NCBI GenBank assembly: GCA_905221605.1
Contig: CAJNDS010001101.1
Location: 668,501 to 732,500 of the forward strand
Length of the DNA stretch: 64,000 bases
Reading direction: 5' to 3'
Origin: Symbiodinium natans
Lineage: Eukaryota > Sar > Dinophyceae > Suessiales > Symbiodiniaceae
In this document: positions 1 to 10,978 of the stretch, one piece after another
Numbering within the stretch: position 1 is the stretch's first letter
Layout: each line of letters starts with the position of its first letter
Translations under genes and position numbers: made by a program
Notes under the pieces: model-generated
What the model saw: the letters and a program-made list of their open reading frames with translations, nothing else
The model's database searches: none
What the model was told of the DNA's origin: nothing

Positions 1-529
1 TGGGGTTTAGGGTTTAGGGTTTAGGGTTTAGGGTTTAGGGTTTAGGGTTTAGGGTTAGGTGGGGAAGGGTGTAAGATACCTAACTCCCTCATTTCCGCTT
101 CAGAACTGGTAAGTTTCAAGCTCCTGCAAAGGGAAGCTCTCTGTTCCACCATGCAGGCAGCTCAAGACCACCCAACCAAAAGAACTATACCTTAAATCAC
201 GTTAAGGGGCCCTATATAAATCTAGGTATATTCCTTAATTAAGGGGTAGCTGGCTCTGTTTGTGTTTCTGCTCTGGTTTATGTGGTTTGTGGGCTTGGGG
301 GAAACAATTTGGAGAACGCACCATACGCGTGCGTTGTTTGGAAAGCTGTGTTGCGACCTACTCATTGAGGCAGGATGCCCGAGAAATGAACTCATTAAAC
401 CCGAAACCCTACACCCAAATCATCGCGGCTCTCTGTTTATTGGCTTTGCTCTAAATCGGGGAGCCCAATACCTCTTATTTAAGGGATATGCCTTAGTTTA
501 ATTAGGAAACCTTTTTTTCATTTAAGGAT

Positions 530-850
530 GCGAGGTGCTGCGCCGCCGGAAGCATCTGTGCAATTTGCTGAAAGAGAGCGTGCACATCTCGAGAAACATT
601 GACCGAATGGAAACTCCTGTAGTTGACCCATCGCACGGTCAGCGAAACTAGGTTGCCGACATCGGCCAGTACTGATGCCTTGTACATTTGTTGCGCTGCT
701 GCCGTCAGGCGTGCCACATGTCCTTCACCTTTGCCACTTGGTTGAAATGGATGTCGTGGCAAGGCGGTCGGACGACGTCACCAAGACCATCCTCGTTACG
801 GATGGTGCCAAGGTCTACGGCAGACTCTGTGAACGGTACCACCTGACTCA
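530..850 (-). pseudogene. Frameshifted coding island
   Basis: On the minus strand, 850-714 reads VVPFTESAVDLGTIRNEDGL, then GDVVRPPCHDIHFNQVAKVK in one frame and stops at TGA. From about 762 an overlapping frame continues RLTAAAQQMYKASVLADVGN, then LVSLTVRWVNYRSFHSVNV down to about 530. Both parts look coding and one indel would join them. No family recognised. A small inverted-repeat element (859-945) abuts its 5' side. Confidence 0.35.
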
Positions 851-858
851 CTATACTC

Positions 859-945
859 CCCGTAGAACCTTAATAAAAAAGTTATTGATATCCTCTTGGG
901 TTTTTGTATAAACAAAAAGAAAAAACCCCAAGGGTGATATAGCTC
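859..945. mobile_element. Family H element
   Basis: TATACTCCCCGTAGAACCTT ... CTTGGGTTTTTGTATAAACA...AACCCCAAGGGTGATATAG. A clear relative is at 16710-16815. Confidence 0.7.
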
Positions 946-1314
946 ATGCGGCCTGCAACCATAGTAAGGCCATGTTACAGTGTTCTCGCTCACGAAACAT
1001 GTCAACCACTGACGTGTTTTGGTGCACACGGGCGCCCTCGATGTTTTTTGGGTCAGCTGAAGAACCTTTTTGCCCAACAGCCTACGATTCGCGCGACGCC
1101 CTCAAGAACCGGGCTTGTTTTATTTAGCTGCCAAAAAAAGCGCCTTTCACCTAGACGGAATGCCAAATACTGTACGGTTTCAATCGGCGGCAGGTTATTT
1201 TTTGGAACCCCCAAAAAGACGGCACCCCCAATTCCCAGACAGGTTTGGGGCAAAACTGAGACACGAGGAGTTGGTTGTGGCCGCGGCTACTTTCGACTAC
1301 AGCAAAGCCTGCCC

Positions 1315-1405
1315 AAGAGCCCAATACCCCTTACTTAAGGAATATACCTGAATGTATATAGCAATCCTTTATATGATGGAAGGTGCCTTCTTTAAGGGGT
1401 ATTTG
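1315..1405. mobile_element. Family K element (GAGCCCAATACCCC...)
   Basis: GAGCCCAATACCCCTTACTT AAGGAATATACC ... CTTTAAGGGGTATTTGGCT. Relatives with TTAAGGGGTATTGGGCTC ends at 180-255, 19558-19625, 29762-29795 and 54760-54990 (the last interrupted by the telomeric array 54786-54893). Confidence 0.65.
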
Positions 1406-1833
1406 GCTGCCTGCCTAAACCGGAAGCGGACAGTCACAAACGAGCATGCACCTCGCAACAGCAAAAGGATGCCCAGGAATTGCCGGCGCATCTTCAACAT
1501 GTCAGTCCATGGACTGCCTAAACCCAAAACCCTAAACCCTGAACCCTAAACCATAAACCCTAATTCCCCTTTGGGCCACATCGCACGGAAAGAAAGAAAG
1601 GCCCCAGACTGCGGATGGTACAAAGCCCATGGCGCCTTCTTTCGTCTGGGTTTAGGGTTTAGGGTTTAGAGTTTAGAGTTTAGGGTTTAGAGTTTCGGGG
1701 TTTGAGTTTAGGGTTTAGAGTTTTGGGGCTTAGGGTTTCCCGTAGAGCCCAATAATTACCCCTTGATTCAGGGATGCTTTGGTTCTCTGGGGATTTTAGG
1801 GTCGATGCGTTCTGAGCGTTCAGCCCTTCGAGC

Positions 1834-2100
1834 CTTAAACCCCAAAAACCCCAAAAACCCCTAAACCCCTAAACCCCTGAACCCCTTAACCCCTAAACCC
1901 CTAAACCCCTAAACCCCTAAAATCCTAAACCCCTAAACCCCTAAACCCCCTAAAATCCTAAACCCCTAAACCCCTAAACCCCTAAACCTCTAAACCCCTA
2001 AAAATCCTAAACCCCTAAACCCCTAAACCCCTAAACCTCTAAACCCCTAAACCCCTTCACCCCTTGAATCCCTAAACCCTAGCCCCCACACCCCCAAACC
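1834..2100. repeat. 8-bp variant array (CCCCTAAA)
   Basis: Mostly CCCCTAAA units with interspersed AATCCTAAA, i.e. one extra C relative to the heptamer. A smaller block of the same variant lies at 12240-12285. Confidence 0.9.
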
Positions 2101-3015
2101 CGCAAGCTCTAAGCATTAAATTCGTCCAACAGACCGGCTGAGCTGTTGCAGTGCCTGACAGCGCCATGGCTCCGAGCGAAGATGGGGTCCCCTTACCACC
2201 GTATTTTGGGTTTATAGGGTCATTAAACCCTAAACCCTAAACCCTAAACCCTAAACCCTAAACCCTAATCCTAAACGCAGTACGCAGCCCTACCGAATTC
2301 CATACCCGGAAACATCCGACAGCTGAATGCTTAGGTGCTCACCCCACCCCCTAAACCGATCGTTTTTTGAGGATTTGGAAAGGGCATACTAGAATCACGC
2401 GTGTACAACAGCTGGGTAAGAAGGCAGGGGAGCACCAATCCTAATCTAACTAATCTAACCTCGAGCTAACCTCGGCTGTCTCGCGCCAACAATCCGGTTT
2501 TGGCGGCCGGCGCGTCCACTGCACCAACAAACTTAAAGCCTAAAACCGAAAGCGATAGGGTATACACTAGAAGGATTTAGTGCTGAGGTCTTCGGGTGAT
2601 CTTTGCATGCTTTTGCTATCCTCGAACCCAGGAAGCCTTGCCAATATGCAAACCTGCTTCAACCCACACCCAAAGCCCTTCTGCCAACCTAGACCCTAAA
2701 CCCTAAACCCTAAACCCAAAACCCGACATCCGAAACCCTAAACCCTAAACCCTAAACCAAAGAGCCCCCATGCCCCTTGATTGTAAGCAATATAAGTTTA
2801 AGGTCTAGGAACATTACCTTAAACAAATATTACGGATCCCTAGTTGATTTAAGGTATATACATATATATATATATATATATCAAACTCTAAACCCGAAAC
2901 CCTAACTAAGGGTATAGAGGGCTCCCTTGGCAACCCTGGGCATCTTACGTCGCACACTGACCTGGAACTGAAAAAGCGCGCCCTTTGTTCGTGCGTCGCG
3001 CGCCTGGCCCTGAAC

Positions 3016-3150
3016 AAACAGGGGAATGGGGTTTAGGGTTTAAGGGTTCAAGGGTTAAAGGTTTTAAGGGTTCAAGGCTTACAGGTTTTAAGGGTTCAAG
3101 GGTTGAAGGTTTTAAGGGTTCAAGGGTTTAAGGGTTTAAGGGTTTCAGGT
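3016..3150. repeat. TTTAAGGG / TTCAAGGG variant array
   Basis: Octamer AAGGGTTC/AAGGGTTT units with AAAGGTTTT interruptions. Confidence 0.8.
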
Positions 3151-3334
3151 CGAGGGCACTCCCCGACGAGCTTGAACTTGACTTATGAACCCCGGAGCCT
3201 TTTTCCTGGGTGATCTTGGAACATGAAACTACAGGTTTCTCTAATTATTATTATTATTATTATTATTTTTAATACTACCAATATTATTTACTTCACATGT
3301 CTCCAAGAAAATGCTAACCCTAACTTCTTTACAG

Positions 3335-3441
3335 CACGTACTTTGCTTCGGGTCTCAAGGCTTCGGTCGAGGCAGCTTTTCTCGCCACTCCCCAATTCTC
3401 AGAACGCTGTGTTCGGCCAGATCAACTGGCATGCCCTCGAG
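3335..3441 (+). CDS. Plus-strand exon candidate
   Basis: Preceded by CTAAC branch-like motifs and TTCTTTACAG|, ended by CTCGAG|GTGTGA; 107 nt. The phase-2 frame reads TYFASGLKASVEAAFLATPQ, then FSERCVRPDQLACPR. Another frame is also open. No family recognised. Confidence 0.35.
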
Positions 3442-5279
3442 GTGTGATATCCAAAGAGTTTGTTCCAGCGAACCCTGCACCGAGTTGACCTAAACCCTAA
3501 ACCCTAACCCTAAACCCTAAACCCTAAACCCTAAACCCTAAACCCTAAACCCTAAACCCTAAACCCTAAACCCTAACCCTAAACCCAAAACCCCGAAACC
3601 CTACAATGTCGGGCAACCGCCGGAGTGTTGTTCCTAGACAAACCTAAACGCTAAACCCTAAACCCTAAACCCCAAACCCTAAACCCTAAAGGCTTCTTTA
3701 TAAGGGGCCCTATGTACGTGACCTAGAAATCAAGCATGTTGGTTCACTCACCGATACCTGGAACCCAAACTCCAGGACTAATTTAGGGTTTCAGGGCTTC
3801 GGGGCTGTATGCTTAGGTCTTGGGGTCCTCATCCCTAAGCCCAAAACCCTAAGCCCTAAACCCCAAGCCCTAGGGTTTAGGGTTTAGGGTTTAGAGTTTA
3901 GGGTTTAGGGTTTAGGGTTTCCAAGCCCTAAGCCCTAAGCCCTAAGCCCTAAGCCCACACCACCAGATTCATGGCAGCAGTCGCTTGTCTGCTCGGCTGG
4001 CAGTGTTGGACAACTCTTGAGCCGCACAAGGCCGGAAGCTCTCACAGGCCCACACGGTTTACTACTATTTGGGGTTTAGGGTTTAGGGTTTAGGGATCCC
4101 TATCTTGCCTTATAAGGAAGAGCACTACTACTTCTTTTTGGGGTTCTCAAGAAATTCGCAGTTTGGGGGTCAGGGATAAAGCTGCTGACCCTACAGCCCC
4201 CCCCCCCCCCCCCAGTTTCACCACTTGTCGTTCAGCGCTAAGTATCCGGCGTAGTTTGTCAAGGGACCCCCAAACCCTAAACCCTAAAACCTAGACCCAA
4301 GACCCTAAACCCGAAGAAGAAAAGGAAGTACAGGCCTGCTCCAGTCTCGCTCCGGCTCCAAAACCCCCCAGTCAGCGTGGCTTTCGCCGCCAACGAGCTG
4401 CTGCTAACAATTAAAGCTTTTGCTGCTCGTGCCGGGATAAGTTTCTCGAGAGGCCTTCGACTGATCCAGCTTTTGCAACTTTGAGCAAGATGGGCCCTAT
4501 TCACCCTAAACCCCTAACCCTAAACACACACGCAGTCACACGCAGCTCCCAAATAATTGGTTTCTGATTTAGGGTTGGGTTTAGGGGTAGCGAAGCAAAA
4601 ACACTTCCCGAGAAGAGGGTCCTGTTCTAGTCCTAAATCCTAAATCCTAAACCAGTCCTAACCTTAGACCGTGAACCCTACTGTAAACCCCAAATTCTAA
4701 ACCTCAAACCCTGAATGCCTTGAGATAGGGCCAGTTTCGCGTCAGGGCCTCGCACCTGGACCCCCCCAGGGTTCCTCGTGGGTACCTACCGGTATGGCTC
4801 ATAGATATAGTTCCTTTAATTTTAAACTAGGGTTTAGGGTTTAGGGTTTAGGGTTTAGGGTTTAGGATTTAGGGTTTATCTTTCACGGATCCCCTAGCCC
4901 CTAGCAGCCTGTTGCCGGGTTTGCTTTAAGGGTTTAGGGTTTAGAGTTTAGGGTTTGGGGTGTACGGTTTAGGGTGTAGGGTTTAGGGTGTAGGATTTTA
5001 GGGGTTTAAGGGTTTAGGATTTAGGGTTTAGGGTGTAGGGTTTAGGGTTTAGGGCACTGCAAAGACGAAAGAGCTCGTGAACCGCCTGAATGCAAAAAAA
5101 CAGTGGGCAAGGGTTTAGGGTCTGGAAATCTATAGCATGTGACAAATGAGGCTCTCGGCCAAGAGCAGCGAAGATGTCGTGACATTGATGACCTACGGGC
5201 ATAGCGCCTCATCAAGGCTTCCGCCGTTTCAAGAGCGTGGCAGTCTGAACCCCAAACCTTGAATCCTAAATCCTGAACC

Positions 5280-5415
5280 CAAAGCCCCAAAGCCCCAAAG
5301 CCCCAAAACCCCAAAACCCCAAAACCCGAAAACCCGAAAACCCCAAAACCCCAAAACCCCAAAACCCGAAAAACCCAAAACCCCAAAACCCCCAAACCCC
5401 AACACCCCAAAACGC
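5280..5415. repeat. 8-bp variant array (CCCCAAAA/CCCGAAAA)
   Basis: About 16 units of an octamer that reads GGGGTTTT on the minus strand. The minus frames give low-complexity (GFWGFGVL-like) protein, judged artefactual. Confidence 0.9.
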
Positions 5416-6358
5416 AAGAGCCTGAACCCTAAACCCTAAAACCAAAACCCAAAATCCAAAACCCTAACCCCTAACCCCTAAGCTTAGAGTTGAACTCGAA
5501 ACCCTCCCGCCCAACGCGACAGCTGCTGCACCTTGAAACCAAAGACGCACTCCGGGATTCCCAACATGATGCCCCTTTCATGAAGGGCAATGCCTTACAT
5601 CACTTTAAGGACCCCCCCCCCATGTAATTTATGGTGTTGTACATACCTTTGATCTGAAAGCCTACAGCCCCAAACCCTAAACCCTAAACCCCAAACCCTA
5701 AACCCTTAACCCCTCTCCCCCCGCATAGTTTTTCTAAGTCAAGCTATCTCCCTTACTGAACGGGTACTTTGGCTCTCTGCGATACATGTGTTCTGGGAGT
5801 TGGCTGTGGCCAGACCCTAAACCCTAAACCCTAAACCCTAAACCCTAAACCCTAAACCCTAAACCCTAAACCCTAAACCCTAAACCCTAAACCTTGACGT
5901 CTAAGTTTGGGGTTTGCTTGAGGGCTTAGGGAATCGCGATCTTGCCCAGTAGCCCATCTTTCGCCATGAGCACAACATTGGGTTTAGGGTTTAGGGTTTA
6001 AGGTTTAGGGTCGAGGGTTTAGAGATAGGGCTCATACCCAGACCATCCGATCTTGAAATACAATCAACCACTATTGATTTTTTCAATCGAAGTTGATTGT
6101 GTCTTCCAAATCAATGGGAATCAAGCTTGTTCAAGCGTTTTGCCATCTCTGAATGATCCTCCGAATTTTACCCAAATAAGAGAAAATGAGAAGCATCCAA
6201 AGGGCCCACCCTCAACCCTAAACCCTCAACCCTAAACCCTCAACCCTAAACCCTGCTAAACTTTCATACACGGAAAAAAAGCCTTGACAGAAGACGCAGC
6301 CAAGCTGGGAGGGATCCAGGCGCAAGACAACAGGAGCCGTTCTCAAAAGACCCAGGAT

Positions 6359-6587
6359 TGACATGTTCCCCCTTATCTTTACCCCTTCTCTGGAGGAAAC
6401 CCTGGAAAAAAGTATATACTTTCCAGGTATAAGAAGCTATAACGGGAACCGAGAGCCCAAAAAAGTATTAAAGTATAGTACTCCAAAGCCCAGTAACAGT
6501 CCTTAGTAGGCATTATAAAAAGGGGCACTGTAATCCCTATAAAGGACTGTTAGTTACTAACAGTTAGTATAAGGGGGAACATCCCAA
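6359..6587. mobile_element. MITE family B with nested family C
   Basis: Family B ends (TGACATGTTCCCCC ... AACATCCCAA) enclose a family C element (about 6395-6487). A third family B copy is at about 63430-63535. Confidence 0.7.
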
Positions 6588-6591
6588 CCTA

Positions 6592-6731
6592 CTTGGAGGC
6601 TCATGACACTTGTTAATCAGTTATAACTGTACTTATAACTGTACTTATAACCATATTAGGGCACTTAAGGGGCTTATAAGTGGGCTATGAGTACAGTTGT
6701 AATTGGCTAATAAGTACCATGAACCTCCAAG
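6592..6731. mobile_element. MITE family A copy
   Basis: About 140 bp with terminal inverted repeat CTTGGAGG(T/C)TCATG and a TA on both sides (TA target duplication, Tc1/mariner or Stowaway style). It has no coding capacity. It directly follows a family B element ending at 6587. Confidence 0.8.
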
Positions 6732-7607
6732 TAGGGGGTTTTGGGGTTTGGGGTGCTAGGGTTTTAGGGCACAAGGGCCTAGGGCCTAGGGATTACGGCT
6801 GTTACTTGTTCATATCAATTACTTAAAGGGTTGAGGGGTTTAGTTCTTACTTTCGTTGCTCCAAAAACCTCAACCCTAAACCCTCCTCACCCCTAAAGAC
6901 CCGCGAGGTAGGTTTCGTTTCTACCGGGATTCTCCTTTGAAGGGACCCGCGTCCTATGGTCCATCTCTCTGCAGGGATGGAGGGTAATATGGGTGCCCTC
7001 TTCTGCGGGGGTTCCTGGAACAAGGATTCTGGTATGTTAAGGGCTAGATACGGGGGTTTAGAAAAATCAGGTGCCCGTAATCTAGACCCCCGAATACTCG
7101 GACTCCCTTATAATAAGGACACAATAAGGTACCCCTAATTTCGGAAACATACGGGGGTCCACTATGTTGGGACATACCAAAAAGAACAGCACAAAAAGCC
7201 AAGGGTTTAGGGTTTAGGGTTTAGGGTTTAGGGTTTAGGGTCTAGGGTTTAGGGTGTAGGGTTTCGGACTTAGGAAGTCAGAGGGGAACCCTCCCAGCGG
7301 ATCCCGGAGCTTCGAAAGTGGCTAGGCTTCTTTGTTGCGTGCAGTTGGGGCTTAGGGTTTAGGGTTTAGGGTTTAGGGTTTAGGGTTTAGGGTTTAGGGT
7401 TTAGGGTTTAGGGTTTAGTTGTGACTGTACCCCCCCCACTTCACTACAGGGACATCGAAGCCCGGGTTGATTTGAAAACCCAAGCCCTGCCTAGACCGCC
7501 CCCAACTACCTTTGGGTTTAGGGTTTAGGGTTTAGGGTTTAGGGTTTAGGGTTTAGGGTTTAGGGTTTAGGGTTTAGGGTTTAGGGTTTAGGGTTTAGGG
7601 TTTAGGG

Positions 7608-7715
7608 TTGGGATGTTCCCCCCTATACTAACAGTCCTGAGTAGGTGTTACAGTACCCCCCCAACTGTAAGATCCCTATCAAGGGACTGTTAGTATAACG
7701 GGGGGAACATCCCAA
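7608..7715. mobile_element. MITE family B copy
   Basis: Terminal inverted repeat TTGGGATGTTCCCCC ... GGGGGAACATCCCAA with inner ACTAACAGTCC/GGACTGTTAGT. 108 bp, flanked by telomeric repeat. Confidence 0.85.
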
Positions 7716-8688
7716 GTTTAGGGATTCTAGGGGTCAGCTTTTTCGCAGGCACGTGGGGAATGATGGGGGTAGGGTGTAGGGTTTAGGGTTTAGGGTTTAT
7801 CCTCGTGCTTGGAGGTTCGTGGTACCCATAACCTAGTTTTAACTGCACTTAGAACCCACTCACAAGCCCCTTACGTGCCCCGACATGGATGTAGTTGGGT
7901 TCTAAGTGCAGTGATAATGGGGCTAGTAAGTACCATGAACCTCCACTGTGGTTTTGGCTGTTGAGCTCACGGCACCTGGACCCACGAGGAACCTAGAGGA
8001 ATGAACGGGTACCCTTATTGGTTTAAAGGGGCTTAGTTGCATGGGAACCCAAACCCGAAAAAAAGGGAAATAAGGGCCTCCTCTGGGTCCTAGTAGCCCT
8101 ACACCCTAAACCCTAAACCCTTTTGGGTTCGAACTCAGGGTTCCCCCAGTGAAAACTGTATCTGGTACCTCCCCCCCTGCGCCTCATTTAGGGCTCAGGG
8201 TTTAGGGTTTGGGGTTTGGGGGTTAGGGTTTAGGGTTTAGGGTTTAGGGTTTGGGGTTCAGGGTTTGGGGTTGAGGGTTTCCGGCTTGGGGTTTAGGATT
8301 TACAGTATGGTTGAGGGATTAAGGCCAGCTCCTCCAAACCCCTAAACCCCACGCGGGTGTAGAGGGCCCGGGGTTTAGGAGTTTCAAGTCGGATTTCGTA
8401 TCTCAACCGTGCATGTGTTAACAGTATCGGTCCTTAAAAATTTGACTCCTCTAGTCCCTGGTAAGGGTACTTGAGGGGTCTCGCTACATTCATGTCTTTC
8501 TCAAAAAGCGGACTACACTCTGAACCCTAAACTCTAAACCCAAGTTGCAAGGAGCTGATAATAGCTGAATTTTTGCTCCTGTAGTTCAAGCTCCGAAGCC
8601 AGACGCTCTACATGTTTCAGGGCTGAAGGTTAAGGTTGGGGTTAGGGGTTGGGGGTTTGGGGACTTGGGATCCCGAAACTCTGATCCC

Positions 8689-8829
8689 GGTTCCTAAGGG
8701 AGGGGGGTTCATGGGGGTTAGGTACCTCAGGAGCCTTAAGGAAGCTTAGGGAGCCTTAGGGAGTAGTGGGGAGTATTAGGGAACCTTAGGTTACATACAC
8801 CCCCTTAAACTCCCCTCCCTTAAGAACCC
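8689..8829. mobile_element. Family F inverted-repeat element
   Basis: GGTTCCTAAGGGAGGGGGG ... CCCTCCCTTAAGAACC; interior rich in AGGGAGCCTTAGGGAGTAG. A degraded relative is at 31563-31712. Confidence 0.75.
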
Positions 8830-10882
8830 TAAACCCTAAACCCTAAAATTCACAGCACCACCACCTCCGAAGCTCACAGACGGGGCTTGCCCTGCCGGCA
8901 GCCCACTCCTAAGCTCCAGGCGCTCAACGCCTGAATTGCACTAGCAGATGCCGGCCTTGACTAGGTTTCCCCTAAACTCTAAACATCTCTAAACCCTAAA
9001 CCCTAGACCCTAAACCCGAAACCCTAAACCCTAAACCCTCACTCTGTTCTAAAGGGGTTTGCTAGGAATCCCAACAACCTCCGAAAACCCGAAAAAGGGA
9101 ACAAGGAAACAACGGGGCATCCTCGTGAACCGCAGCCCTGCCCCAAAGGGTCCATGCACCCATATGTAGTATGTGTATATGCATGTATACATATGCATAC
9201 AGAAAAATGTATACATATATATATATATATATAGATACATGAATATATATATATATATGTATATATTCTATTTGCCTTTTTGTAACAAGAACAAAATACG
9301 AATAATTCTGAATATACAAGATATCCTCTGTACGAGTAGCTAAACATAAACAATAGTAGTACTAGTCACAGTAAATAATCTGTTACATGATTACTACACG
9401 TGTATATACATAGTACACATATAGAAATACTTATACTACATATATATATATATGTCCTCATATATGTATACATATATACATATACCTGGGGCATGAAGCA
9501 GCCCAGATAGTAAACGGATGTAAACGGGGGATTCTCTATATTAGAGCCCGTTTTCGGGTTACTATTATAAGGCGGCCCCTGTTTATTTAGGCGACCCACA
9601 AAGACACCATTATTTAGAGAAATGACCGTATAGATGCATGGACCCTCGGGGTATATCCGCGCGGCGTCCTCCGCAGCACGCGCTGTCAAACTGAGCGCGC
9701 GACTTCACACTGCCGCGTGTGTGGCGTGAGAAGCCAATTCTCCGGGAATATCGAGGCTTTTGAGGGTTCAAGGCTTAGGGCCTCGGGTTTAGGGCGCAGG
9801 TTTTTCGGCCTAGGGTTTAGGGCTTCGGGCGTAGGGCTTCCGGGGTTTCGGAGTGCCCCCATCTTGGAGCTGAGTGAAGAGGCTCAGCATTTACAAGGCT
9901 TGGGGCTTCCACACTCTAGGGTGTCGGGCGATTCGGGACCACGCCCGGATTGAAGCCGATAAGTTTACCCAAAGGCTCCTATGTAGTACCTTTTTGGGGT
10001 AGTATACTAGGATCCCCTTTAACTAGCCCAAAAAAGGAACTACATTGGAGCCTATGGGTAGGGTTCCATGAGGTTTTGGCTAAAGTTTCTGAGGCTTACA
10101 TAACCCACACGTCGCGGCAGAAAGCCTCACGCATGCGCCACCCAATGGCTCATCTTTGCGTACAAGCCTGAGTTTTCCCGCAGACTCCAAGACATCCCAT
10201 AGCCAGGGAATAGCCCCTTCAACTGCCACCCTAAACCCTAAACCCTAAATCCCAAACCCGTAACCTCAAACCCTAAACCCTAAAGCCGAATCGGATGCCC
10301 AGGAAGATTCCTTAGTCAAGGGATATTAGAGTGTCTGGGTTCAGGGGACTTCGTAAGGTGCAGGGTTTCGGCGGGTTTAGTTTAGGGTTTAAGGTAGGGT
10401 ACGTAGGTACAACGTAGAGATCTAGAAGTATCCTTTAGAAAACCCTCATGGAGTCCATCGTGCTTAATAACCGTTTAATAACCTTGCTTCATATCTACCC
10501 GCTAAGTTCCCCACGGTCCACCAAGTGTCCTTGCATAACCCTATATCAACCCCAACAACCCTAACCCTAAACTCTAAAGCCTACACCCTTGAAATGATCT
10601 TATAGGGTGTCCCCTAATTCTGGGCATTGCTAGCTGGGGAACGCAAACGCCCAGCCCCAAACCCCTGCACACAAACCCTCAATGCGGAACCTTGAAAACC
10701 CAAAGCCCTAAAGGCCCTCAAATTGCTAGGTGCTTAAGAACCCCCGAAAAAAATGGGCGATTGTTTTGGGTGGTTGCAGGGTTCAGGGTTCTTTTAGGGT
10801 CTAGAGTTGAAATTGAGGGTTTGGGAGGTCTTGGGTTTCGGGTTTAGGCTTAGGGGCCTACGATAGGCCCCCACAAAAAACC

Positions 10883-10978
10883 TCAATGCAAATTCTGAGA
10901 TGAGGCGCCGAACATGATGCCCGTGTTCACGCTCACTTTGAGCAGCTCACAGGGCAGGCCGTGGTAGTTGCCTAGGGT
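10883..10978 (-). CDS. Carrier terminal exon: YHGL...GIMF
   Basis: Acceptor TGGACAG|ACC, phase 0. Reads TLGNYHGLPCELLKVSVNTG, then IMFGASSQNLH and TGA at 10885-10883. From HG to the final Phe is 16 residues, the same spacing as in repeats 1 and 2. The C-terminus after the last helix is short. Confidence 0.75.
   Translation of the reverse strand, partial: TLGNYHGLPCELLKVSVNTGIMFGASSQNLH

Larger units (their letters stand above)
1..10880. other. Repeat-rich stretch with unassigned exon-like islands
   Basis: No gene could be assembled. Islands that read as protein with nearby splice sites: 1075-1315 (+, FHLDGMPNTVRFQSAAGYFL), 1500-1415 (-, MLKMRRQFLGILLLL, signal-peptide-like), 2905-3015 (+, DLELKKRALCSCVARLALN), 3965-4060 (+), 5055-5110 (+, TKELVNRLNAKKQWA), 5580-5510 (-, GIMLGIPECVFGFKVQQLSR), 6290-6355 (+). 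None matches a family I recognise; chance open frames are common in this GC range. Confidence 0.4.

Noticed and set aside
8100-8160. tRNA gene from a GGGTTCGAACTC (B-box-like) motif; similar motif at 30450
   Set aside because: No A box at the right distance and no cloverleaf arms could be paired.
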